Below are positions 39,701 through 51,700 of a stretch of DNA of 64,000 bases, one piece after another. The notes beneath the pieces were generated by a model that did no database searches, had not been told where the DNA came from, and worked only from the letters and a program-made list of their open reading frames with translations. Location: contig NC_133897.1 of the NCBI RefSeq assembly GCF_964199755.1, forward strand, positions 74,686,080-74,750,079. The letters are read 5' to 3'. Each line of letters opens with the position of its first letter. The first letter of the stretch is position 1. The DNA comes from Larus michahellis. Taxonomy: Eukaryota > Chordata > Aves > Charadriiformes > Laridae. Made by a program: the position numbers and the translations under genes.

Positions 39701-42700
39701 AGCCATCAAAACACCCACAACCTACCAGACTTCTCTTGAGCATGTTTGATTCCTCATTCTTGTTTCCTGTTTCATAACTCCTGCCAAGTAACCCACAAAG
39801 ACCCAAGTTAGACTAGCAGACACTGCGATAGTGCAGTGCAGAAGGAGCACAGCCAAATAGCAATGGCAGGAGGGTTCCTATAGAGATCAGCAGGAGAACC
39901 AAACTGTTAATGCACAGTCTTTAGCCAAGTTTTTCTTCTTTGGTTCGTTTCTGAAAGTAGCAATCCAGGGATACCTAGAAGATTCCTTTTAAAAGAAAAA
40001 AAACAGGCTACATCCTTAGAGGGGCAAGTCCCTGGGAGCTTGCTATAACTGGAAGTGGCCAAGGCGAGGCAGAGGGTTTAAGCATTTTTCAAAAATTTAA
40101 TCAGTAATTTAGGTATATGATCAGGGGAGGAGGATGTTTAAGAGTTAAAGTCTTATTACTGTCAAAGTGGACAGGAGTTATTATTCTCTCCAGTAACTTT
40201 TATATTCTCAGGTACTATTTTAAATATTAGTATTGACAACATACACAGATACCGTGGCAGCTAAGCAAGGAACTATTTTACTAGAAACATCTCACAACCT
40301 TTTTGATCCCAACTTAAAACAGCCTAACTAAAGCAATGAACTCTTCTATCATGGAACAAAAGGTTCATAAATGGTACATGTATAATCCTGTACCTCTGAT
40401 TTTGAGAAGAAACTTTTTGGCCAAGAATCTTTCCTTTGGCTTCAGCAACCTAAAAGAGAAGCAGGCATTTGTCTTAAAGTCCAATTACCCCATGAAATAA
40501 TCTACAAAATTAAAATGTATCAGAACTCAGAAGGGCTAGAGGATGAATGGATTACAAGTCCAGCATGAAAATCCAACTTTTTAATGGAGTGGGATTTGTT
40601 CATTGGAAGTGCCATAAATTATAACAGGCCAACATCTGTCTTCTTAAATAGAATTACTTCCTCTTTTCCTTGCTTTATGACTAACACTCATTTTAAGCAA
40701 TAACGTCATAAGAAGCGTCATTTTAAGCAATAATACCACTAGTAGCAGCATACAGTACCTGTACAACCTTTGGACAGGGCTGCTAGGACATAGGGCAGGG
40801 TACCATGAAGCAGGGTTTTATGCTGACACCCAGTGGCAGTAGCGAGGATTGGTCGGTGTCCAGTTTATAACCGAAATTTGGGGTGTCCCAGTGAGCACCT
40901 ATCGCCTCTGAATTAACAGGCAGCAGTGTTTGTACGGTGAAGCCATCTTGATGGAAGCCACCAGGAGCAAGTTTTCAGCTTCCTGGGGAAACCCAAACTG
41001 GTCAAAGTTTCAAAGCAGGCAGAGCCACTCATTTTTATTCAATTTTCCTAACAGTCTGCAAATATAAGTCAAGCAGAATTTCCAACATAAGTTTTGTGAG
41101 GACTAGCTTTAACCAGGGATTCCCAACATGCAAAGTGTGGCTCAACACAGATTTCAGTCTCTTCTGGTTTAGCCTAGGAGCGCAAAGCAAAGGATGCTCA
41201 GCAATCTGCTTTCAAAATTCAGTAAGATGCAAACAGAGGTTGGCCTTCAGTTGCAAAGATATCCCTTGGCCTCACTCAACCAACAGCTCAAATTTGTTGC
41301 AGTTGGTTTTATCATACATTACTCACCACAAAATTCAAGTAGTGATGAGCATTCTCCCCACCCCCAAAAAAAAAAAAAAGATATTTCCATGCATAGCACA
41401 ATACTGAAAAAAGAGAACCTCAGATTCCCATTTGCCTGTTTTGCTAGAACAGCATGTCCATCCTCACTCCTGAGATATCCCCCGCTTCAAGTTACCGCTC
41501 TGTCAGCTGCTAAGCTGGGGACCTTAGTGTATCTCCTAACAGCTTCTGCCGTGACTTTACCTTTTCATGACTTGCAGAATCTGAGTTTTCAAAGTCATAG
41601 AAGTCCTTCCTGCAAGACAACGTATACATGGCAGTGACATGCTATCATGAACAGTTACCCTATAGAACTTCATTGAGAATATGGGGGGAATAACTTTTTC
41701 CCCCACTCTCTTATGAAGTCTGTTATAAACAGTCAAATACTTTATATGCTTAAAAATGCGATTTACTCAGCTTCTAAGAAATACTTGTTCCTTTCCTTCT
41801 TAGCCTCCATTATCGTCTTATTTAATTCTCACACTTTATTTCTTTCAATTACAGATTTTTAATTTTAAGAGAAATATGAAGAAGATACAAACAGGTTAGC
41901 CTATCCATGTTTATATAGTGGAGGGATTTTTTTTTTTCCACATGTCACTAATAGTATGTGGTAGGAAGAAGTCATGAATGAATTTAAAGATAAAATTTCA
42001 GAAGTACTTAAAAGGGGAAAAAAATCCATTTAATTCCCTTTTGAACATTCTAGTACTTAATGTTTGTTCCCTAATCCCTTCTCTGTATGCATGTAGATTT
42101 TTTTCCATGCCTTTCAACAATTAAGATGAAGTGTACTTTTATTTCTTTCTCCAAATCGCAGCTATTTAAAAAAATCCTACAATTAGCTCTCCACATACAG
42201 TACACCCTTCCCTTCTTATAAGCAAAAGGATAGAAGACTAAAGAACTAAGCTCTTCTCGTTAAAGCTTCCGGAAGGAAAGACATGGTCATTCTCACGTAA
42301 AACACTAGAGGGAGCAGAACGACTGAACTAAAACCTTCTCCATCTCGAACTTCTACAGTGCCAGTCCTGTTTACAGTTATTTGCTGCATCAAGCTATTTG
42401 GTCTTAAAACACAGAACTCGTAGTAATGATGAAGTCCTGCATCACGTTTTCCAATTCTTATCTCCAAGCGATAAAAAAAAACCCCAAAACTTCTGAACAC
42501 TTGTTTTTTTAAGCTAAGAGCCAGTAGACTTAAGCAGGACACCCAAGGAAGCCCTGGAGCAGCCAGAATGGCAGCAGGGATCCTCACGTACAATTCATTT
42601 ACTCTCTTGCCCAGCAGCAGGCATTAACTCGCGGACAACACTTTGCTGGCAGAAAGCACAGGAGGAGGGTGCAACAAGACAAAACTTCTAGTGCCACAGA

Positions 42701-45700
42701 CAGCATATGGTCTTCAAACTCGAGTGCTTCTGCGGGCAGTGCCACTAGCTTTGAATATGAGCAGACCGTTCAGGTATGGGTGTGAGGGAAGGGGACAAAC
42801 TGAGAAAGAGACAGTCCTGCAACTCTAGGACGCACGATGCCAAAGAACTGGGACAATATCTGAAAAAGCTTAGGTATTTGTGAAAGAAGCTGCCACTCAG
42901 AACCCAACTCACTGGAGGACAGGCAGGATTACAGTTGGGTGAGGAAAAAATGGAAAAGCCAACCTGACACAGCATCACAGAGGTGAGGGCATTTTTTTGG
43001 CAGCCTAGCATTAGTTTCTGAAGTCTTTATTGTCTTGGGGACCCAAAGATTCCTATTGGGACATTACAACCCTTCATAGCCTCCTGCTTGTTTAGCTGTC
43101 TGTTCTGTTCAGATGATCCAGCCTGCGGGCACTCCTTCCCTCCATTAGTGCTAGAAATGCTCTAAAATCACCAGGTACATGAGACCCTGCATAGATACGG
43201 GGCTTGTGTGTCATACCTGCCTTCAGTCCTCTGCTTAGCCAAACTTGTTTTTCTGTTTTTCTTTTCCCAGGTAACATTCTTCTGAAAAGAAAGAGAGTTG
43301 CAGGATCTAAAACTACAATATGCAAAGTCACATTCTTATCCCAGAGCCTGCTAAAAGCAGACATAAGGAGTGCCAGGAAACATCATTCACCCCTATTGCA
43401 ACAGCCATCCATCTCAGTTTCCTGCAGTTTTTTCCTACCAGAAAATACTGGAGTCCTGAAACTAAAAACTAGGAAGGTGAGGATACAGAAAGGAGGAGTT
43501 CATAAGCTTTGAATCTAAACGTAGTCCATGGAAGTGTAAACCCAGGAACAAGTCTAAAATGTGATTTCTTCCTCTAAATGAAAGTTATTGCTTTGGAAAT
43601 TTAGTTTCTCTCATGTAGAGCATAGATTATTTTTTTTATACCTAGACATATCAAAAGAAATTTCCAAGTGCGCAAGTTGTCTGAAGAAACACAACTGCAG
43701 GTGGCTCTCAGTTACTCATTGTTAATTTATCCAGGTTGCAAGCTCCTATGCCAGGAGTACAGAGACAAATCTAGTGCGGGAGGATCATTAGAGTTCAGAT
43801 ACAAAACTGCATAAATATGTCTGTAGACTTCCAAGACTCACTTCCCTTCAGAAACCAAACCTTTGCCCTTGCAGACCATGCCCAAGACTGTGACATGCGA
43901 GTTTGTCCCACAAAGGGCCAGGCTGGTTGCCCACATATGTTCCTGGACATAAGCATAGCACACCACCGCCAGGAGGTATATACTGAATGAACTCAGCTGA
44001 GCTTGAATTACATGGCTGGGCCACACTAGGCTGAGGCCAGCAGCCATTACCCTCTGCAGCTTGCTCCTGGTGCTGAATGGCATGTTACATCAGGTACAAA
44101 TGACACTACATGGGCTTAGGACACTACTCAAGGGCAGGAGGGCATCAATGCATCCCAGTTTTCTTCTGCAACTCCACCAGAGCACCTCTTCCCTGCCCTA
44201 TGTCTCTTCATTCAGGTGGGCCCCAAGGCAAACATACCTTTGGTGTCACGGAGGTCAATTCCTCCATGGGTTCTTCTTCCAGGGGCTTCTCACTGGGGAC
44301 AAGAGGACACATGAGGGGAATGCAGTGCTGAGGGGCTGTTCATTTAAAGCCCAAAGAGTCAGTTTGCGAAGTACTAAGAGGAAAAAAACACTAGAAAAAA
44401 ACACTTGCACCAATTAGTATCAAAGCAGTGATTTAAAAGGTGTATAGGGAAGACAGCTAATCAGTAGTTCTACAGAAGGCCAGCTCGTAAACTCTAAGAA
44501 ATGCTGTCCTGCAAAGCTCTGAAAAAAGGTATTACTAATGCCAAGGTGAACTCAAATTCACATGATCTTTCACAAAAGTCATCATCCTCATTATGAACAG
44601 CTACATATCTGGTGAGCTCCGGTTACACAGCTGAAGTTAAATTCCGCAATACAGCTGTATGCTCATCTTGTATTTGGTTTAACAGGTCACACCAAAGTAG
44701 CCACCAAGCCAGTAACCCAACATCACCATCCTGCAACACCGAAGTGCTCTAACTCTGGACAACCAGCCGGTGGCAAAATAGAATCTTTGTTTTCAATTTA
44801 ATAATTGATGGAATAAACCTCAAGATCACATGCATTAAAACCCAGGGGAGGGAAAACAAAAAACAAAACCAGAAAAAACATGCCTTGCAACTTTTTGTCT
44901 GTGAGACACTCACCTAGGCTTAGTTTTCATCCTTGGAGACAGAGTTTTGGTCTTTTTTGCTGAAGGAGGCAAGGAAACTACAGCTTCACCCTCTGGAGCT
45001 ACTATTAAATGCTTTATCTGCTTTTGCTGTAAGGCCCACAAAAGCAGAGCCTTCACCATGTCACCTGGGTGACACACAACTGGGTCAGACTTAAGGAACT
45101 GAAGGGAGCCATGCCTGACCTGAGCCTTGGTTAGCATCTTCCACATCAGTCTGCTGGCTCACTGTAATCATGGCGACACCAGAATTAACCATTTTCTGCT
45201 CGGAGACATGAAACCATGAACAGAGCATGCATAAGACCAATAAAGAAGCGGGGGTTTGGGGGAGGGGGAGCAGAGCAGAGATTTTCAGTGCTAGCCTGTG
45301 GCAACAGCTGGATGACAGGTTCATCATTAACCACACATAAAAAAAACATTTTAGGTTGCATATAAAAGCAATACTACGAGCTTCTCACTAAAAGCATCTC
45401 ACCATCCCCTAATAAGAGGGAGCAAAATTTATTTCTTTTTAAAGCAGTTTTGACAAAATTGCAGCTCTGGAGGCAGGTGTTTGTGTGACTTCTCACCAAT
45501 ATAAGATGGAGTTTGAAAACATTGCCATACCTGGGTACAGACTAGTTTTCTTTGAAAGAAGGTTTTAACGACACCTAATAAAAAAAGCAGACTAGAGGAG
45601 GGGGAAAAAGGGCACATGGACTGTTTCACCATACACCAAACACTTACTGGTACGGTGCCTGTTAACTGTTGGCTCTGCTGAGAGGTTAAGCTGTCTGATA

Positions 45701-48700
45701 TAGAGTCCATGTTTTCAGAGTTCGAAGGATCTTTCCCGCCCTCTGGATTAGTGGACTCGGGTACCACTGCAGGACAGCAACAGGGCGAGAACTTTGTTGC
45801 AGTTACTGAACACACACACGCATTTCCTTTCCATTCTTACACATGTGTATAAAAGCATAACAATACAACTTATAAGGCACAAACACCTCAAGATCTTGTT
45901 TAATAGAACAAAAACATCAAACATCTCCAAATTACCTAGTGCAGAATTGCAATACTAAATAAATATCATCTTGAGCCTACTCCTTTTAAGCCCCTCGTAC
46001 TATATGAATAAGTTTATCATCTTATTGCTACCTTCACTCTTAGCTCTTGAAGACATAGAGCAACCCTTTGTGTCTGGCTAAAGGAACAGACCAGCAGGAT
46101 CTTCCACCATCTCTGTTTCCCTCCATTGAATCTCCACCAGACAACTGCAAAAGTTGTTTCACTACTCTGCCCTTTCTACTCCTTGATTGCTTCAAGTAGT
46201 AGTGCCCACCTTGTACCTCTGAGTGCTTCATGGTGGACACTGATGAAGGAGCTTCTCCCTCACCTGCACCTCCAGAATCTGGGATTTCCGTTCTAGCTCA
46301 TTTTGGGTTGTAACCCAAGGAAAATAGGAAGGACTACCGAAGAACTTACTGTCTCAGACATCTAGAGCTGCAAGTATCCCTTTTGCCTATTCACCTGGAG
46401 GAATCTGAAATGCACAGTAACTAAGAGAAAAATAAAAATTTGCTTTTAACATAAGCACATAAAGAACGCTACCTAACCTAAGAGCTCTTCAAGCTTCTGA
46501 TTCACTTTCTGAGATGATGGGTTGTAGCAGTAGAAAGAAAGCTGTGAGTTCATTGTCTTAAAAGACTTGGAAGGATCCCTTAAGCGAGTTACACCAAGGA
46601 ATAATCCACACAAAAAATAATCACTTTAAAAACTGAAGAACAGCCAATTTGGTAGCAAGGACATATCCCAGTCTTCAGACAACTATACAGAAAAAAGCCA
46701 TCTCCCAAATTGATACTGAAATTGAGCTGAGAAACATTTCCTGATTAATACCAATTTTGATCATGCATGCCTCTTGCTTTTGTGCTGAAAGCAGCTTTTT
46801 CCTCAAACTATGGATCACAGCCTTGGTGGAGATTTGCAGAAGAACTTCAGAGCAGGGTAGAGGGAAAGGAAGGAGCTACTTTCTCTTCCCCTTGGACAAG
46901 TGCTGGCCTTGGACCTTCCTTTTGGGCAGGCACCCAAGCATCATGCCTTTACTTCAGGCTCTGCGTTCCCTCAACATCTATCGTATTTGGAACAAAATTA
47001 AACTCAGACCAGTGTTCCTGGGAGGAAACATCCTGCAGACGTTCACTGGCAGCATGGAAAGTGACACTATTGATCACAGAAAATTCAACATTCCCAACTC
47101 AAAGAAATACAAATCATTGGCTGTGGGCTGGTGAGGAGAAGGAAGTAACGGCTATTCCAGGTCCAGCTAAGAGCCTTTCCTACTGTAAGGCACACATGTA
47201 CATTTGTAGTTGGGGCACACAGAGACAGCCCTGCAACACAGGGTATTTACAGCAGCACTCACAATGCCCCTGCATACAGCAGCAGGTCACCTCCTGCAGA
47301 GAGGACCTGAGCTACTGCTCATCCCTCTACAAACAGGGATTGCAGGTGAGTGTTTCTGCTCCCCTGGCTGCACTTCCACAACAGCCCCCAGCGCCTCCAG
47401 GGCATCATCTGCTCTGCGTGGGCTAATGGGACCAGAGCGCACCATTCTCTATCATGTCTTGTTGCTGGAAAGAAACAGAAGTGGCCTCCCTGCAGGAAGC
47501 CCTGCAGGCTGCCCCACCACACACACCCGCTGCACAGAGAACACATCAAGTGCCAAAGTGCAAGCGCTGGTCCATCGGGGGACCTGTGCACCCACGGGCA
47601 CACAGACACCACGATCCCCTCCTGAGGGGAATCTCGCACAGGCACCCGCACAGCACAGCCAAACCAGGAACCACGCATGGGGCAAGCAAGAGAGGATGGA
47701 TATGTGCATCCCACTGCACTGCAGCTGCAGGTGGAGAAACCCTACTGCACTCTCTTTGCATGTCAGAGGTCTGCCACCAGCTGAGATGTGCCATGCCAGG
47801 CTACCTGCTGGTGCATGGATCCGGCCTCCACGAGCCGTTCCTCTGCCTATGCAAGCCCCACAGCACATGGCCATGGTGCCCCATCCTCACTCCCTGAGCT
47901 AGAGAGACCCAGTGTCCACCAAAAACACCAGTTACCAAGCTCAGCAGATACGAACAGTAGAAGATTGAGCTTGGGGGTTGCACCATTTTTTGGTTTGGTT
48001 TTTTTTTTCATGTGGTTAACTGCAAGCTGTGGACTGCAAGTGAAGATACTCATTTCAAAACTGAACAATTTAAACTTCATAAAATAATAATTTAAAAAAA
48101 TCACCTGCTTCATTCTGCCTGGTTTGCTTCCCAGCATGGACAGACTCCTCTTCAGTCAAATTTATCTGTTGGTGTGAGTTAATCTCATGTGAAAGTGACC
48201 TTAAAAACAGTAAAATCTTTATCTAGCGAAGTCAGCTACTTAATAACATAACTAACAGTTGTTTATCACCAGCAACAATTCATCGTCAAATCACTGGATG
48301 ATAGTGGAGTTGACCATTTGGAAATGTCTCGGCTCCTGCAAGGATAAATGACAGCCGCTCTACTATGGCTATTTACTGTCATGGAAGACTTTCTGCAAAT
48401 GCCAATCACGTTGTGTGGATGAATCGCAAGTATAAAAAATTAGCCATATTAACATTTTAAAAAAAAATCACCCCCCGTGGTTTTTGTTTTTACATTAGCT
48501 TATTAAAAACTTGAGGTTTTAAAAGTACTCTACTTTTAATCTAGAAGTACCATATATAAAATCAAAGATTTGTGTCTTGCAGCATTCTGTTTCTCTTCTC
48601 TAGGTTCTTGTGTCACAATTTGCTCATCCGGTGCAATGTAACGCTTTGAGCTAATATAAGAGAATGTATATACTTCAAGTTATGAAATTAAATGCTATAG

Positions 48701-51700
48701 GCTTTATTTTCCTGCTTCAGAAACGCAGCAAAAATAATTGTATCACACTGAATTGATTAACAAACCAGTTTAACCTTCCAGCTTCTAAACCCTAAGTCTG
48801 AGTCCCCTGAACATCTTTAATCTCTCTTCCAGGCCAAAAATAAGAACATCTATACAGAGAGTCACAAATCCTCAAGGGGATGACAGATATATGATAAACA
48901 GACATGAAAAAAAAGCCACCCAAACAAAAAACAAACCTGAGTGGTTTTGCCCAATGTATATCAAGTAATATAGTTTAGAAAAGAAGAACTCGTACTAAGA
49001 GCTTACCATCATTTTTTCGTCTCCCAGGACTTTTCTAACTACACTGAAGATTTCAAACTTTGCACTGAAAGATATTTTGATTTTTGTTGCTTCTGTTTTG
49101 TTAAGAATAGCAGGAATCTTCATGTAAATTTTAACAATATTTTGCCCATCCTCCTCTGTGTAAAAAAAAAAGCAGTTAAGTCGTTTTAGAGCAAGACATT
49201 CATTCTATCACCCCAAAAACCAAAAAGTGGGGCCATTTGTTTTGTTGTTGGGTTGGTGTTTGGTTTTTGTTTTTGTTTTTTTTTTCTTTAAAACAGTTTC
49301 TTTTATATCTTGCCCACACATTTCCAGTTACTCTGTTCACTCATTTCTTTCTCACCGGATCTAGATGATTATGCTGTTCCCTAACACATCTATAAACTGA
49401 CCCCTCAACTCAAGCAAGTAGGTTATGGACCCACAGACAGTCCAACACGCAGAGCTGGTGCAAGGTGACCACTGAAGCGCGCAACAGGGAGAGGGCGAGA
49501 TACAGGAACTCTCTCCAGTGATGGTGAGATTTTAGGTTGGCTCCCTCTGTCTTGTGAGCCCACAGCCAAACAGAGAATAACACCGGTTGGAAAACCTTAC
49601 CCTTCAGGCTGTAACTGCTGACTGCTTCTTTCGACAGCCTCACAGACTCCCAAAGAGCACCCTTCGAAAACCAAAACCACCACATCAGAAGGACTAAGCA
49701 AGCGACCCACTGCATTTGGTAGCTAGCCCAAGGCCACTTGGGCTTTGCTATTACCTCATTACTGTCCACATAGAAAGTCACACTCTGGGTACCAGTATTG
49801 AAGTCAATCCAGAACTCCTCCAGCTTCTCGTCTGATGGCTTCTTCATCTGCAGAAGCACAACAGCAGTGCTGCCATTCCCAGAAAACCACACAACTGCTG
49901 TCTTATTCTCAGTTTTCTTCAAGACGACAAAATGGGAAGAAGTTGCCCTATGTGCATGTGTACACATACGCATACCTTACAGAAATTAGAGTTGGGATCA
50001 ACCTGTAAGTTCCCAGCCTACTGCTCACCCAACTGGACCTGCAGAGTCAGATGTTGCTCTACATCAGCCAAGGGACAGGCAATACTTCACGCAAATGCCC
50101 ACATGTTTGTGGCAGGAAAGAATCTCTGAAAGTTTTCTGTGTTTCTGAGCACTTGAAATAAGCAGAATGAGTGGAAACCGCTTCCATCGACTTGGTTTTG
50201 ATTTGATGTCAGGAACGGTGCCACAAATACATTTACTTAAAGGCTAGTAAAGCAATCTGCAGGATCTATAACTGTGACCTCTCCTACACAGGTGTCAGGC
50301 TAATCTTGTTTTCTGGCAGTCTGGGAGCAGCTCTGCCAGAGGAATCAGAGTTGTCCTGTCCTCCTGTTTCCTTTTAGAGATCTCTCGTCTGTCATCACCA
50401 TGAAGAGAAGCGCTGCCTCTATCATTTGGCTGACACAAAAGCAAAGTCAGCAGCAGTAAGTTGGGAACTAAGTGACAAACAAGCAGGCTGTACAACTAGA
50501 ATAGAAGGTTATGCTCTACACTCCAGAAAATTAGGCTCTCTTATGAAAAACAGGGAAGAAAAAAACAAAACCATATACGACAGAAAGTAACATTTTAACA
50601 GCAGTAACACTGCAGGGAAGGTGTCACAGTGTTAAGGACTGTTTACCTCGTTCATGTCAGCAAAAGCAGATATGCAAGGAAATGAATAGACTCTGGAAGA
50701 AAAGCAGACTTCACATGACACATTCAACATCAGAGTCCGACTTTATGAAAGACAAAATCATTAAGATTGGTTACTAATCTTATTGTCAAAAATATTTAAT
50801 AAATTCCTAAGAGTAAAATAAGCTTGGAGAAGCTTAGAGAATATAGTATTTTAGTAATGCATTGCCTTCATTAATTTCACTTTCAAAAGAACCACCATAA
50901 AACGAATAAAATCACTTTCTTAAGGACTTAATTATTCATATATGTGATGCAAATCCTTTTCTTTGGAATATAACTGAGGTCAGTTTACAATCCTCATTTT
51001 CCCCCCCCGCAGTAACGACAGCACCAGCTTAGTCTGTTGGTTCACAGCTTACCTTCTTTCATCCCCAAGCCTTTCATTTAGCCGGTTAAGAAATTTTCTG
51101 CAGTCCTTCAAGATAAATGACATCTTATTAAAAAAAGTCAGGCTACATTTCCTTTGCAAAGAGTTATTCTATTGGGCTGTGTAACCTCTACTGCGGTTAT
51201 AAACTTTTGGCTAGTCAGTGTCATGACAAAGGCCACTGGGGAAGAAACACTCAAGTTGCTACAAATGGTTGGACCCCACTTATGACCAGCAAGCCTCCAA
51301 ACATAAACCACAAAAATTAACTTGTTTATGCTTTAGAAGTAAAATAACTTAGAAATAAGAGCTATTTTAACAATATGCCATTTTATATTTGCCAGATTAA
51401 AAAATTTAAAAAACGAACCTCCATCCACAAATAACTAAATAACTTTGTGTATTTATAAAATCGATTTTGTAGGAACTTCTTACAAGGACATCCTGACTGA
51501 GCTCAACCAAAACTAGCCCCTATACAGATTTGTCAAGTATGTTGTTTTCAAAATAAGGACCCTCACCGTCTCAAATTCTCTATCCTTGATCTCTTTGAAA
51601 GCTTCAGCAAGATAGTTATCTTCAAACCAGTGGTGAACAAGGTCATCCCTCCATTTTTTTGTCATTAACCTACAAAGTGCTTCTGAAAGGGCAACCTGAA

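Noticed and set aside
39930-40000. Possible extra SYCP2L exon on the minus strand after TCTTCTAG (GTATCCCTGGATTGC...)
   Set aside because: The frame stays open, but the only nearby GT donor ends it in the wrong phase for exon 22, and exons 21 and 22 already join in phase.
49410-49973. 187-codon minus-strand frame as a separate gene
   Set aside because: It is SYCP2L exons 12 and 13 plus the stop-free intron between them and flanking intron sequence.
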